A stretch of 64,000 nucleotides of DNA from Azospirillum brasilense. Its GTDB lineage: Bacteria; Pseudomonadota; Alphaproteobacteria; Azospirillales; Azospirillaceae. The notes below the pieces were generated by a model. It searched no databases and had not been told where the DNA came from. It saw nothing but the letters and a program-made list of their open reading frames with translations. Location of the stretch: assembly GCF_003349955.1 (NCBI RefSeq), contig NZ_QLKQ01000031.1, forward strand, positions 1 to 64,000, read 5' to 3'. Shown piece after piece: positions 21,314-32,829 of this stretch; position 1 is the first letter of the stretch, and each line of letters opens with the position of its first letter. A program made the translations under genes and the position numbers.

Positions 21314-21584
21314 CGCGACCTCCCGTCAGCCCCCCGGCACGTGCCGGAAGGCCAGCACGCGGGCCGGGCGGCCGTCCTCGTCGGACAGCGGCAGCAGCAG
21401 TTCGACGAAGCGCGCCCCCGGCAGCATCGGGTCGTCGCGCACCAGAAGGCCTCGCGGCTCCCCTGTCTCCGGGCAGGTGCGCAGGTCGGCGTTGAAGCGT
21501 TCCGCCGCTTCGGCGGGATGGCAGTCGCCGACCGGACGGGATACGAACTCGCGGAACTGCGCTGTGTCGATGTCGCGGGCCTCC
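21291..21584. repeat. Left copy of the duplicated PAS/membrane-gene junction
   Basis: Direct repeat of 22773-23164, with scattered mismatches and a 99-bp internal deletion. It contains the start of the membrane-protein gene and the 3' end of the PAS gene. Together the two copies bracket the YaaW island (21585-22772). Confidence 0.85.
21326..21584 (-). pseudogene. Truncated, internally deleted copy of the PAS gene
   Basis: Encodes the last part of the protein made at 22807-23622 and is nearly identical to it, but lacks 33 internal residues in frame (the intact [11 protein letters not shown]...VVP segment) and everything upstream of EARDIDTAQ. The homology stops at 21584, directly at the stop codon of the YaaW-like gene. 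The frame stays open into the island by chance. It is the remnant of a junction duplication. Confidence 0.85.
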
Positions 21585-22340
21585 CTAGCTAAAAGCAAGT
21601 GTTTCGGGTTCCCCTGCGTATAACTGCTTCTGGCGAAGAGCGGCAACTTGAATAACCGCCGGTATCGTAACACGATACGCAGGGCTGGCAATATCAATGG
21701 CTGTCCACAGTCCAGTGATGGTCCATCCGATAGGACCAGTCAGAATGGCCATGGTTCGCGTGAGAGCCGCGCCGCCCGCAAAGCTAAGCCCACGCCCAAT
21801 CAGCGCCTTCAGCACAGCATTAACGACGATAACCGTCAGCTTATAAGACGTAAACCCACCAGCCCGAAAGATAGCTTGAAAAGCACCGATCATTGCCTGC
21901 GGAGTAATATTGTTGGTATTTTTTATGCCCGCAGAAATAGCCAGCTCCTTCAACTCGTCTGGCTTCATTTTTTCAATAGCATCCGATAAAATCTTCATCA
22001 AGAGATTGGATTCAATGATCTCTACGCTAGAGTTTTTATTGTAATTAACTTTCATTTTATCGCAGATATCCATTAACACTTCCTTATACAGAACACCTTT
22101 ACCGCCACGAAGCATGGTCGCAAGGGTGTTCGCGCCAAAACATTGAATCTCCGCAGCAATGAGTTCCCAATACTTTTTATGATCGGGATAGTGCTCCTTA
22201 TATTCTGAAGCCGTCGTCAGCTCTTCGGTAATTCGAGCAATTCCGTCACGATCGTGAGTAAGACAATAAACAAGATCATCCAAATCCTTCGAATCAACAG
22301 CTTCAAGAAAGCTCAAATCTTCATCAGGACGATATGCCAT
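21585..22340 (-). CDS. YaaW/UPF0174-like protein with DUF3944-type N-terminus
   Basis: 251 residues; ATG 22340 with AAAGGGAG ahead. The N-terminus YRPDEDLSFLEAVDSKDLDDLVYCLTHDRDG matches the DUF3944 motif. The core (KKYWELIAAEIQCFGANTLATMLRGGKGVLYKEVLMDICDKM) and the end (SPAYRVTIPAVIQVAALRQKQL) match E. coli YaaW as I recall it. A hydrophobic Gly/Ala stretch (GRGLSFAGGAALTRTMAILTGPIGWTI) precedes the conserved end and may contact membrane. Base composition is clearly AT-richer than the neighbours, with many Lys, Asn and Ile codons, so transfer is likely. The function of the family is unknown. It is inserted between a PAS gene and its former partner. Confidence 0.82.
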   Translation of the reverse strand: MAYRPDEDLSFLEAVDSKDLDDLVYCLTHDRDGIARITEELTTASEYKEHYPDHKKYWELIAAEIQCFGANTLATMLRGGKGVLYKEVLMDICDKMKVNYNKNSSVEIIESNLLMKILSDAIEKMKPDELKELAISAGIKNTNNITPQAMIGAFQAIFRAGGFTSYKLTVIVVNAVLKALIGRGLSFAGGAALTRTMAILTGPIGWTITGLWTAIDIASPAYRVTIPAVIQVAALRQKQLYAGEPETLAFS

Positions 22341-22772
22341 AAGAACTCCCTTTCAATAGAGGGGATTTGTTAAAAAATCCATTATCCTCACCACGCGAGC
22401 TCCATAACATGGCAGCACCAAAACCGGAAGGCGTAAATTCGCCGCACCTCCGGACAGAAAAGGGAAAAAGTTCGCGATAATCACCGCTTGGCGCGAGCAG
22501 GCATGCGACAACGCAAAGATGCGACGCAAAGATGCTTAGACGGCGCTCATCCAGGCCAGGACTAAAGACGTGTTGCAGCCACAGCCGAAAACAGCGCCGC
22601 CAACAGGACCCTCTAGCGAACTTCTTTTTTGCGGCTGAAACAGGTCGCCCTGCCCTCGCAATTACCGGCCTGCAGCTTACCTGCCCCGGGCTCCTATAGA
22701 GGAGCCAATCAGACACCTGCTATGTCGACGGCACTGACCGGCTCCGGCCTCTTGGGGTACAGTCCCGCAGGT
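22341..22772. other. Non-coding remainder of the YaaW island
   Basis: About 430 bp with no convincing gene. The first 60 bp upstream of the YaaW-like start are AT-rich and probably hold its promoter. A 130-codon minus-strand frame (22324-22716) has no family features and is not accepted. The right end (22709-22795) carries the truncated start of the membrane-protein gene, 27 codons then stop. Confidence 0.6.
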
Positions 22773-23164
22773 GGGGGCTGGGCGCTCCAGGGCACCGCGG
22801 CCTCCGTCAGCCCCCCGGCACGTGCCGGAAGGCCAGCACGCGGGCCGGGCGGCCGTCCTCGTCGGACAGCGGCAGCAGCAGTTCGACGAAGCGCGCGCCC
22901 GGCAGCATCGGATCGTCGCGCACCAGTAGGCCGCGCGGCTCCCCCGTCTCCAGGCAGGCGCGCAGGTCGGCGTTGAAGCGTTCCGCCGCTTCGGCGGGAT
23001 GGCAGTCGCGGACCGGACGCGGCACCACGCGCTGCCCGATCCGCCGCTGCACCGCCCGCCCGCAGGCGCGGTAGAGGAAATCCTCGCCGCCGTTCAGCGG
23101 CTCCATCAGACACAGGCGCGGCACGCATTCGCGGATCTGCGCGGTGTCGATGTCGCGCGCCTCC
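22773..23164. repeat. Right copy of the duplicated junction (intact PAS 3' part)
   Basis: Longer partner of 21291-21584. It contains the 3' part of the intact PAS gene and the first codons of the former downstream gene. Confidence 0.85.
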
Positions 23165-23622
23165 GGCATCGGGCGTCCGCGCAGGACGCGCCGCCAGTGG
23201 ACGTAAAGCAGGCTGGCGATCTGCGGAAGCTGGTCGAGGTCGAGCGGCTCCGACCGGCAAACCGGCGGCGCGGGCGGCGGCGGCGGAACGGCGGGCGCCA
23301 CGGCCGCAACCGCGCGCACCGGCGCTGCGGCCGCCACGACCTCCGGCACCGGCTTCGCGGCGGCGGGGCGGCTGGCGAAGACCGGCTGGCGCTCCGGCCG
23401 CCCGCCATGCTTCTTCAGCATCGGCAGTGGCGCCCAGGTCTGGCAGGTGTGGTAGGAGCGCGTGACCTTCCGGTAATCCTGGCTGGTCGCCGTCCGGCAC
23501 TCACCTTCCGCGCTGTAGCGGTCGACGTGGACGAGCGTGTTGTCGTCCGACAGGGCGCGGTCGCCCCCCCACGAAACGCAGGCGGCGCAGGCGCGGCTGT
23601 CCTTGGCGAAAGCGTGGGTCAT
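22807..23622 (-). CDS. PAS_5-like protein with Cys-rich N-terminus
   Basis: 271 residues from ATG 23622 ([20 protein letters not shown]); the frame open to 24000 would overlap carB. The N-terminal 60 residues hold several Cys (CAAC, CRT, CQTW) that could bind metal, then an Ala/Pro linker, then a PAS_5-like domain ([34 protein letters not shown]...[16 protein letters not shown]...[20 protein letters not shown]). Divergent from carB. The downstream gene was displaced by the YaaW island. Role unknown; sensory or adaptor. Confidence 0.78.
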   Translation of the reverse strand: MTHAFAKDSRACAACVSWGGDRALSDDNTLVHVDRYSAEGECRTATSQDYRKVTRSYHTCQTWAPLPMLKKHGGRPERQPVFASRPAAAKPVPEVVAAAAPVRAVAAVAPAVPPPPPAPPVCRSEPLDLDQLPQIASLLYVHWRRVLRGRPMPEARDIDTAQIRECVPRLCLMEPLNGGEDFLYRACGRAVQRRIGQRVVPRPVRDCHPAEAAERFNADLRACLETGEPRGLLVRDDPMLPGARFVELLLPLSDEDGRPARVLAFRHVPGG

Positions 23623-23941
23623 CGTTGGACGCGAACTCCGGAGGCGGTCAGGACGGGTGTGCGGGCTTCTCCCGCTGGACGAATTCGGAACACGCCGGGT
23701 TTCCGGCGCACCCCGATTGATGACGCCCTTTCGGCGCGGGTTCAAGCCTTGCCTCGCCGCCCGCTGGCGATGTTTCAGACATGTGGCCCGCGCATCATCC
23801 CACCCCTTCCCCCGCGCCGCCTTGTTCCCTATAAAGGGGCCTCGCAACGACATATTGATCCGTGCCCTCTCACACCCGCGCCCCGAAAGGGGCCAATGGC
23901 GCGAGGGGGCTTTTGCTGCACGAACGTCGAGAAGCGGACCC
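23623..23941. promoter_or_regulatory. Divergent region between the PAS gene and carB
   Basis: 319 bp without a gene. A short hairpin, GCCCCGAAAGGGGC, lies about 55 nt before carB, and the stretch CTTGTTCCCTATAAAGGGG is a possible carB promoter core. No PyrR, T-box or other riboswitch pattern was recognised. Confidence 0.5.
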
Positions 23942-27193
<3,252 letters not shown>

Positions 27194-27200
27194 GACGGTT

Positions 27201-27233
27201 TACGGCGCGGCGGACCTCCTCCGCCGCGCCGTA
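27201..27233 (+). terminator. Terminator after carB
   Basis: Perfect 14-bp stem TACGGCGCGGCGGA (27201-27214) with 27220-27233, 5-nt loop, then GCTTT. It begins 8 nt after the carB stop and insulates greA. Confidence 0.85.
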
Positions 27234-27275
27234 GCTTTCCCAGGGCGCTGCGTCGGCATGGTGATGGATTGAACG

Positions 27276-27749
27276 ATGGAAAAAGTTCCAATGACTGCGG
27301 CGGGATACAACCGCCTGCAAGAGGAGTTGAAGCACCTCAAGACTGTCGAACGGCCCAACGTCATCAAGGCGATCGCCGAGGCGCGTGAGCACGGGGACTT
27401 GTCGGAGAACGCCGAATACACCGCCGCGCGTGAACGCCAGAGCTTCATCGAGGGCCGCGTCGCGGAGCTGGAGGACAAGATCAGCCGCGCCGAGGTCATC
27501 GATCCGACGAAGCTGTCCGGCAGTGCGGTGAAGTTCGGCGCCACCGTCACGCTCGCGGACGAGGACACCGACGAGGAGATCACCTACCAGATCGTCGGCC
27601 AGGACGAGAGCGACATCAAGAACGGCATGCTGTCGATCCAGGCGCCGTTGGCCCGCGCGCTGATCAACAAGTCGGTCGGCGACAGCGTGGAGGTCTCCAC
27701 CCCCGGCGGCTCCAAGGTCTACGAGATCGTCACCGTCGCCTTCAAGTAA
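27276..27749 (+). CDS. greA: Transcription elongation factor GreA
   Basis: 157-residue factor that rescues backtracked RNA polymerase by stimulating transcript cleavage. N-terminal antiparallel coiled coil with the acidic tip residues Asp41 and Glu44 ([10 protein letters not shown]), C-terminal FKBP-like domain ([17 protein letters not shown]...[13 protein letters not shown]). Length and motifs are standard. Between two strong terminators, so monocistronic; a carB-greA order is common in alphaproteobacteria. Confidence 0.97.
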   Translation: MEKVPMTAAGYNRLQEELKHLKTVERPNVIKAIAEAREHGDLSENAEYTAARERQSFIEGRVAELEDKISRAEVIDPTKLSGSAVKFGATVTLADEDTDEEITYQIVGQDESDIKNGMLSIQAPLARALINKSVGDSVEVSTPGGSKVYEIVTVAFK

Positions 27750-27808
27750 GCGCGGGTTCACGCTTCAGGGGCCGGTTCGCAAGATCGGCCCCGCCACCGA
27801 CCGCGAAA

Positions 27809-27847
27809 CGAAACGCCCCGCACCGACAGCCGGTGCGGGGCGTTTCG
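27809..27847 (+). terminator. Intrinsic terminator of greA
   Basis: A 17-bp perfect stem (27809-27825 with 27831-27847), 5-nt loop, then TTTTC. It also faces the end of the leftward serine hydrolase gene and may serve both. Confidence 0.9.
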
Positions 27848-27870
27848 TTTTCATCCCTTGAGCTGAACAT

Positions 27871-28932
27871 CTAGGCAACCCAGGAGAACCGGAATGCGTT
27901 GTGCTCCGCAGGCAGGACCGATCGCGCGACGGAGGCGGCGAGTGGCATGCCGTGGTCACTGTTCGTCAGGATGACGAATCCGTCCTTGGACAGGACGGAG
28001 GCCATGGCAAAGGCACGGAATCCAGGGTTGTTGCCCCATTGCCAGATGTAAGGGCCGCCCGGTGCGCGTTCGATTCCCCAGCCGAGACCCCAGGCGAGTC
28101 CAAGCTTGCGGTCTACCTCCACCGGCTTTGCGAGCACCAGTGACAAGAGCCGATCATTGGTCAGCAGCGCCGACATGAACCTCGCATAGTCGGCCGCCGT
28201 GGTGTACAGCGATGCGGCGGCCACGGCGCTTTTGAACCGGACTTGCCGCTTGAAGCCGAAGGCCGTGGTACCGACGACCGCGCGCTCCGCGAAGGCGTCG
28301 CGCCAGATCAGGCTGGTGCTGGCCATGCCAAGCGGCCCGAACACGTTCTCATCGAGATAGGCTGAGAGTTCCGTGTTCGTGATGGCCTCGATCACAGCCT
28401 GTAGAATGACGAAGCCCTCGCCTGAATACCCCCAACGCTCACCCGGTTCGGACTCGAAAGAGAGCGTTTCACTGGACCAGTTCGGAAGGCCGGAGGTGTG
28501 ATTGAGCAGTTGGGCCACGGAAATTCGACTGAGCGCATTTCCGAGCATGACGTCATGGGGGTCGCCGGGTGATCGGGCCAGCACGCTGTGAAAGTGCTTG
28601 TACCCAGCGGGCAGGTAGTGAGACGCCGGGGCATCGAGGTCCAGCCGGCCGTCGAGAACCAGTTGCAGCGCCGCAAACGCGACGACGGGTTTGGTGAGCG
28701 AAGCCGCCTGAAAGACGGTGTCGGCCCGCGTGGTGTTCTCGCCGCATCCTGAAAGCGCCACTGGGGCCGCAGGGATGCCGGACTGTAACGTGGCATAGAC
28801 TGCAGAGCAGACGTCCAACTCCTCCGCAAGCGCGGAAACGGGGCGCTCGCGAAGCTCTATGATGTTACTTGCGCAGGACGCGAGAACGGGAAAGGCCGCA
28901 CCGGCCAGAAAGTTCCGACGACTGATGCGCAT
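27871..28932 (-). CDS. Serine hydrolase of the beta-lactamase/class C (CubicO) family, exported lipoprotein
   Basis: 353 residues from ATG 28932. The N-terminus combines a twin-arginine-like motif (SRRNFLAG) with a lipobox ending at Cys20 (VLASC), so it is likely exported and lipid-anchored. Active site: Ser78-x-x-Lys81 (SLTK), Tyr169 in GYSGEG, and GWGIERAPGGPYIWQWGNNPG near the C-terminus in the place of the third motif. The family includes esterases, D-aminopeptidases and class C beta-lactamases; nothing here points to antibiotic resistance. Base composition is lower in GC than the neighbours, so recent acquisition is possible. Confidence 0.85.
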   Translation of the reverse strand: MRISRRNFLAGAAFPVLASCASNIIELRERPVSALAEELDVCSAVYATLQSGIPAAPVALSGCGENTTRADTVFQAASLTKPVVAFAALQLVLDGRLDLDAPASHYLPAGYKHFHSVLARSPGDPHDVMLGNALSRISVAQLLNHTSGLPNWSSETLSFESEPGERWGYSGEGFVILQAVIEAITNTELSAYLDENVFGPLGMASTSLIWRDAFAERAVVGTTAFGFKRQVRFKSAVAAASLYTTAADYARFMSALLTNDRLLSLVLAKPVEVDRKLGLAWGLGWGIERAPGGPYIWQWGNNPGFRAFAMASVLSKDGFVILTNSDHGMPLAASVARSVLPAEHNAFRFSWVA

Positions 28933-28965
28933 AGGGTGCAGATCCTGATGAGGCCGACCAAGCGT

Positions 28966-29002
28966 GAGTTTCGTGCGTTTAATTGAGAAACACACGAAAC
29001 TC
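28966..29002. promoter_or_regulatory. Inverted repeat upstream of the serine hydrolase
   Basis: GAGTTTCGTG (28966-28975) and CACGAAACTC (28993-29002), a perfect 10-bp dyad with a 17-bp AT-rich spacer, 34 bp before the hydrolase start. It could be an operator or a weak hairpin ending the upstream hydrolase gene. Confidence 0.5.
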
Positions 29003-29063
29003 CAGCCTTTTGATAGCAAGCGGATTCACGCCTCAAACCGATCCCGATTTTACGCGATCCGCT

Positions 29064-29978
29064 CTACCCCCGCAGCCGTTCCGCCAGGAAGGCGGTGACC
29101 CGCTCAATGGCGTCCTTGCGGGCGGACTCGTCGGTGCCGACCGTCGCCTCGCCCGCCGGGGCGGTCGCCAGATTGCGGCGCTTGCGCAGCGGCGAATGGG
29201 GGGAGTCGAAGCCGTGATGGGCGTCGGGGTAGACCACCACCTCGGTGCGCTCCTTCACCGGCTCGCGGTTCGCCAGTTCCAGGCAGCGCTCCGCCGGGGT
29301 CCACTCGTCCTTGCCGCCCAGCAGCATCAGCAGCGGACCCTCCGGCTGCCAATCGGCGTCGCCCAGCGGCGTCCGGCAACCGGGGTAGAAGGCGATGGCT
29401 GCGCGGAAGCCGTTCCCCTGCCCGCCCGGCCCATAGGCGGCCAGCACCGTGCCCGCCCCCTGCGACCAGCCCATCAGGGCGATCCGGTCGCTGTCCACGT
29501 CGCTGCGCGCGCGCAGATAGGCCAGCGCCGCCCAGGCGTCGCGCTTGCGCTCCTCGGTGGCCCGGACGGGGCGGTCCTTGACCGTGCAGACCTCCGCCAC
29601 GCCGCGCGGGCCGAAGCTGTCCACCATCAGCACCGCGTAGCCCTGCTCGCGCAGCGTCAGCGCCCAGTCGATGTGCCGGGCCGACACCCGCCCGGTGTTG
29701 GCGTAGAGGCCGCTGCAGCCGTGCAGCAGGACGACGGTGGGATAAGGGCCGTCGGCCTTGGGACGCAGGAAGCGACCGGTCAGGGCTGTCGGGGCGCCGC
29801 TGGTCAGGTCGGCGTCGAGCGAGGGGAAGCGGACGATCTCCTCCGCATGGACGCCCGGCGTGGCCGCAACGGCCGGCGGGGAGCCGAGCAGAGGCGGCAG
29901 GGCCAAGGCGGCGGCAAGCGCCAGCGTCGGCAGGAACAGGCGCGGCGGAAGGGCACGGCGGCGGGGTGAGGCCATCAT
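29064..29978 (-). CDS. Exported dienelactone-hydrolase-type alpha/beta hydrolase
   Basis: 304 residues; the first of two ATGs (29978) sits 7 nt after GGGAGA. A basic N-terminus plus hydrophobic segment (LFLPTLALAAALALPPLLG) ending near AVAA is a Sec signal peptide, so the enzyme is periplasmic. Catalytic triad: Ser172 in GWSQG, Asp224 in GGKDEW, His254 or His255 in DAHHGFD; the oxyanion region is LLHGCSG. An extra Cys pair could form a disulphide. The substrate is probably an ester or lactone; unknown. It precedes the serine hydrolase gene on the same strand. Confidence 0.88.
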   Translation of the reverse strand: MMASPRRRALPPRLFLPTLALAAALALPPLLGSPPAVAATPGVHAEEIVRFPSLDADLTSGAPTALTGRFLRPKADGPYPTVVLLHGCSGLYANTGRVSARHIDWALTLREQGYAVLMVDSFGPRGVAEVCTVKDRPVRATEERKRDAWAALAYLRARSDVDSDRIALMGWSQGAGTVLAAYGPGGQGNGFRAAIAFYPGCRTPLGDADWQPEGPLLMLLGGKDEWTPAERCLELANREPVKERTEVVVYPDAHHGFDSPHSPLRKRRNLATAPAGEATVGTDESARKDAIERVTAFLAERLRG

Positions 29979-30151
29979 CGTCTCCCGGTCACGGGCAAAA
30001 TCATCACGGGGAAAATCGGCGAAGTCGGTTGCGCGCAAGTTTAGCACCTTCGCCGTGTGAAAGCATCGCACGTGCGAAGACGGGCAGGAATCCGTTTTTG
30101 GAAACGCTCGGCGTCACAAAATTGCACGAGGGCCGCGCTCCCGAAACGCGA

Positions 30152-30195
30152 ACAGCCGGCACCACATCCCATGCGCGGGGTGCGGTGCCGGCTGT
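30152..30195 (-). terminator. Hairpin downstream of the Lrp gene
   Basis: ACAGCCGGCACC (30152-30163) pairs perfectly with 30184-30195; 12 bp, 20-nt loop. It lies 34 nt after the stop of the leftward Lrp gene. Confidence 0.7.
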
Positions 30196-30229
30196 CCTGG
30201 AAAAGGCTTCGCGTCGGTGTGGAGCCGCG

Positions 30230-30784
30230 TCAGCGGCGCGCCACACGGGTGGAGGACTCGTCCTCGTCCTCCTCGTCGTCATCCTCCAGCGAGTCGGGGA
30301 TGTCCGGCGAATCCACATCGATCGGCACACCGGGCGTGTGCTTCGACGTGCGGATCGACAGGGCCGACTTGACGTGCGCCACGTTGGGCGCCGCCGTCAG
30401 CTTCGTCGTCAGGAAGCGCTGGTAGTCGTCCCAGTCCTCCGCCACGATCTTCAGCAGGAAATCATATTCGCCCGCCAGCATGTTGCATTCACGCACCATG
30501 GGCCAGGAGTTGACGAGTTCCTCGAATTTCTTTAGGTCCACTTCAGCTTGGCTGGACAGGCCGACCTGGGCGAACACGGTGACACCGAACCCGAGCGCGT
30601 CGGGGTTGATGTCAGCGTGGTAGCCGCGGATGAAGCCCGCCTCTTCCAAGGCGCGGACACGCCGCAAACACGGAGGGGCAGAGATGCCGGCACGCCTCGC
30701 GAGTTCTACGTTGGTCATCCGGCCGTCATTTTGCAGGTCGCGCAAAATCCGCCGGTCAATTCGGTCGAGTTTGACCCGCCGCAT
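30230..30784 (-). CDS. Lrp/AsnC-family regulator with acidic tail
   Basis: 184 residues from ATG 30784. N-terminal HTH (LDRIDRRILRDLQNDGRMTNVELARRAGISAPPCLRRVRALEEAGFIRGYHADI) and C-terminal RAM ligand-binding domain (about 70-150, with VTVFAQVGLSSQ and VRECNMLAGEYDFLLKIVAEDWDDY). The last 25 residues are strongly acidic (DDDEEDEDESS), beyond the normal end of the family. PCLRRVRALE is typical of the Lrp subgroup that senses amino acids. Divergent from the ELM1-like gene, with 177 bp between the two starts. Confidence 0.93.
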   Translation of the reverse strand: MRRVKLDRIDRRILRDLQNDGRMTNVELARRAGISAPPCLRRVRALEEAGFIRGYHADINPDALGFGVTVFAQVGLSSQAEVDLKKFEELVNSWPMVRECNMLAGEYDFLLKIVAEDWDDYQRFLTTKLTAAPNVAHVKSALSIRTSKHTPGVPIDVDSPDIPDSLEDDDEEDEDESSTRVARR

Positions 30785-30961
30785 GGTTTGCTCGGTCGCT
30801 CCGGGGGTGATTTGAAGAAAGGATATTACACGGCGCAGCCATCCACGCCAAGCAAGAAACCCGTATCGGCGTCGGTGGAAAAACTTTCTATCGATGCATC
30901 CGGCCCCGACGCCCATCTGGGCGCGACAACCCGCCGCACCCTCAAAACCATTCGTGTGACG

Positions 30962-31951
30962 ATGCAGTCCTCCCTTCCCGGTTCCCTCACCTGCTGGGTC
31001 GTCTCGGACGGCAAGCCCGGCATGGAAAACCAGTGCATCGGCCTCGCCGAGGCGCTGGGCCTCGCCCCCGTCGTGAAGCGTGTGCGGCTGCGCAGCCCGT
31101 GGCGCCAGCTCAGCCCCTTCCTGCGGCTGGGCAACCGCTTCGCCGCCGGGCCGGAGGGCGATTCCATCCGCGCGCCCTGGCCCGACCTGATGATCGGTTC
31201 CGGACGGCAGGCCATCGCGCCGCTGCTGGCCGCCAGCGCGCAGTCGCGCGGGCGGACCTTCACCGTCTACATCCAGGACCCCCAGATCAACCCGCGCCAT
31301 TTCGGCCTCGTCGTGGTGCCCCGCCACGACCGGCTGCGCGGCCCCAATGTCATGGCCACCCGTGGCGCCCTGCACCGCGTGACGCCCAAGCTGCTGGCCG
31401 AGGCCGCGCAGCGTCACGCCCCCCGGCTCGCCGACCTGCCGCACCCGCGCGTCGCCGTTCTGATCGGCGGCACCAACGGCGTCTACGCCCTGACCCCGAC
31501 CATCATGGGCGACGTCGCGGAGAAGCTGTCGGAACTGGCCCGCGGCAAGGGGGCCGGGCTGATGGTCACCCCGTCGCGCCGCACCGGCGCCGACAACGAG
31601 GCGATCCTGCGCGCCCGCCTGAACGGCCTGCCGGCGGAGGTGTGGGACGGCACCGGCGAGAACCCCTATTTCGCTTATCTCGGGCTGGCCGACGCGGTGG
31701 TGGTGACCTGCGACAGCGTGTCCATGACCTCGGAGGCCTGCTCCACCGGAAAGCCGGTCTACGTGATCGAGCTGGAGGGCGGCTCGCCCAAGTTCCGCAG
31801 CTTCCACGAAGAACTCTACAAAGAAGGCATCACCCGGCCCTTCACCGGCGCCCTGGATCACTGGAGCTACCCAACGTTGGACGACACCCGGCAAGTCGCC
31901 GAAGAGTTGCGCCATCGTCTTCTGGCCCACCGCGCCAAGCATGGCGCCTGA
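30962..31951 (+). CDS. ELM1-like protein (mitochondrial-fission ELM1 family, GT-B-like)
   Basis: 329 residues from ATG 30962; the longer frame from 30548 runs antisense to the Lrp gene. The family signature is present: WVVSDGKPGMENQCIGLAEALG, DLMIGSGRQAIAP, VYIQDPQINPRHFGLVVVPRHD, VLIGGTNGVYALT, and ADAVVVTCDSVSMTSEACSTGKPVYVIEL. The last resembles the donor-binding region of GT-B glycosyltransferases. Bacterial members are widespread in alphaproteobacteria, but the function is not established; plant ELM1 acts in mitochondrial fission. It is followed, after 166 bp, by two dioxygenase-like genes. Confidence 0.88.
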   Translation: MQSSLPGSLTCWVVSDGKPGMENQCIGLAEALGLAPVVKRVRLRSPWRQLSPFLRLGNRFAAGPEGDSIRAPWPDLMIGSGRQAIAPLLAASAQSRGRTFTVYIQDPQINPRHFGLVVVPRHDRLRGPNVMATRGALHRVTPKLLAEAAQRHAPRLADLPHPRVAVLIGGTNGVYALTPTIMGDVAEKLSELARGKGAGLMVTPSRRTGADNEAILRARLNGLPAEVWDGTGENPYFAYLGLADAVVVTCDSVSMTSEACSTGKPVYVIELEGGSPKFRSFHEELYKEGITRPFTGALDHWSYPTLDDTRQVAEELRHRLLAHRAKHGA

Positions 31952-32117
31952 AATCTGCGGAACCAAGCGCTCCGTAATGCCGCGACGCATCATCGTATGC
32001 TTGCGCTGTTCAGGGAGAGGAATTCTGTCAAACGCTTCATGAACGTTATTTCATTTAGCGCGTGTGCAGCCCTGTGGTACTTCGCTTTTACCGCTGGGAC
32101 GCATTGGATCTTTTCTC

Positions 32118-32774
32118 ATGGTTTCGCCTGACGCGGTCCAGGACGCCTTCATCCGCTGCCTGGACAACGCCCCGACCAAGGATGACCCGTATCGCCACTG
32201 GCTGTTGTCGCGCGCTCTCACCGACGAGGCCGCGGACGGCATCGCCGCCCTGCCCTGGGCGCCGCCGCCGGTCGGCGACACCATGGGCAAGCGGGACACC
32301 AACAACGCCACCCGCAGCTATTTCTGCGCCCGCAGCCGGGCCGAGCATCCCGTCTGCGACGCGGTCGCCACGGCCTTCCAGCGGCGGGCGGTGACGGAAG
32401 CGATCGGGCGCACCTGCGGCGTCGATCTGGCCGGCACCTCGCTGCGCATCGAGTACTGCCAGGACACCGACGGCTTCTGGCTGGAGCCGCACACCGACAT
32501 CGGCGTCAAGAAGTTCACGATGCTGATCTATCTCTCCAAGGGACCGGACTGCGCCGACTGGGGCACCGACGTGCTGGACGACACCCGCACCGTCGTCACC
32601 CGCGCGCCCTACGCCTTCAACGGGGGACTGGTCTTCGTGCCCGCGCCGAACACGTGGCACGGCTTCGCCCCGCGCCCGATCCGCGGCGTGCGCAAGTCGA
32701 TCATCGTGAACTATGTCGGCCCGGAATGGCGCGCCCGCCACGAGCTGGCCTTCCCCGACACGCCCGTCACCTGA
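32118..32774 (+). CDS. 2-oxoglutarate/Fe(II)-type oxygenase (first of pair)
   Basis: 218 residues. Double-stranded beta-helix features: the metal motif His-x-Asp in LEPHTDIGVKKFTMLIYLSK, and the distal His in PNTWHGFAPRPIRGVRKSIIVNYVG, with Arg for 2-oxoglutarate. No strong ribosome site precedes ATG 32118. The N-terminal half has a short motif AIAALPWAPPPVGDTMGKRDTNN. The stop lies inside a 15-bp tandem repeat. Tandem with a second oxygenase gene 55 bp on; substrates unknown, perhaps a sugar or peptide in an envelope pathway. Confidence 0.75.
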   Translation: MVSPDAVQDAFIRCLDNAPTKDDPYRHWLLSRALTDEAADGIAALPWAPPPVGDTMGKRDTNNATRSYFCARSRAEHPVCDAVATAFQRRAVTEAIGRTCGVDLAGTSLRIEYCQDTDGFWLEPHTDIGVKKFTMLIYLSKGPDCADWGTDVLDDTRTVVTRAPYAFNGGLVFVPAPNTWHGFAPRPIRGVRKSIIVNYVGPEWRARHELAFPDTPVT

Positions 32775-32814
32775 TTTGCCCTCGCCTGAATTGCCGTGGC
32801 CTGAATTGCTGCCG
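32770..32814. repeat. 15-bp tandem repeat, three units, covering the oxygenase stop
   Basis: Units CCTGATTTGCCCTCG, CCTGAATTGCCGTGG and CCTGAATTGCTGCCG. Because 15 is a multiple of three, the TGA stop of the upstream gene recurs in frame in every unit. It lies 16 bp before the next start. Confidence 0.75.
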
Positions 32815-32829
32815 TCTGGAGACCACCCC

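Noticed and set aside
22324..22716. A 130-codon minus-strand frame upstream of the YaaW-like gene
   Set aside because: No ribosome site, no recognisable domain, and it overlaps the YaaW start region.
21585..22772. Insertion sequence or prophage remnant for the AT-richer island
   Set aside because: No transposase, integrase, terminal inverted repeats or att-like tRNA end; the flanks are copies of host genes.
23623..23941. A riboswitch or attenuator ahead of carB
   Set aside because: Only a short GCCCCGAAAGGGGC hairpin is visible; no leader peptide or known aptamer pattern.
27871..28932. Reading the SxxK hydrolase as a beta-lactamase resistance gene
   Set aside because: The third motif is not the KTG of class C enzymes, and the family is mostly esterases and peptidases.
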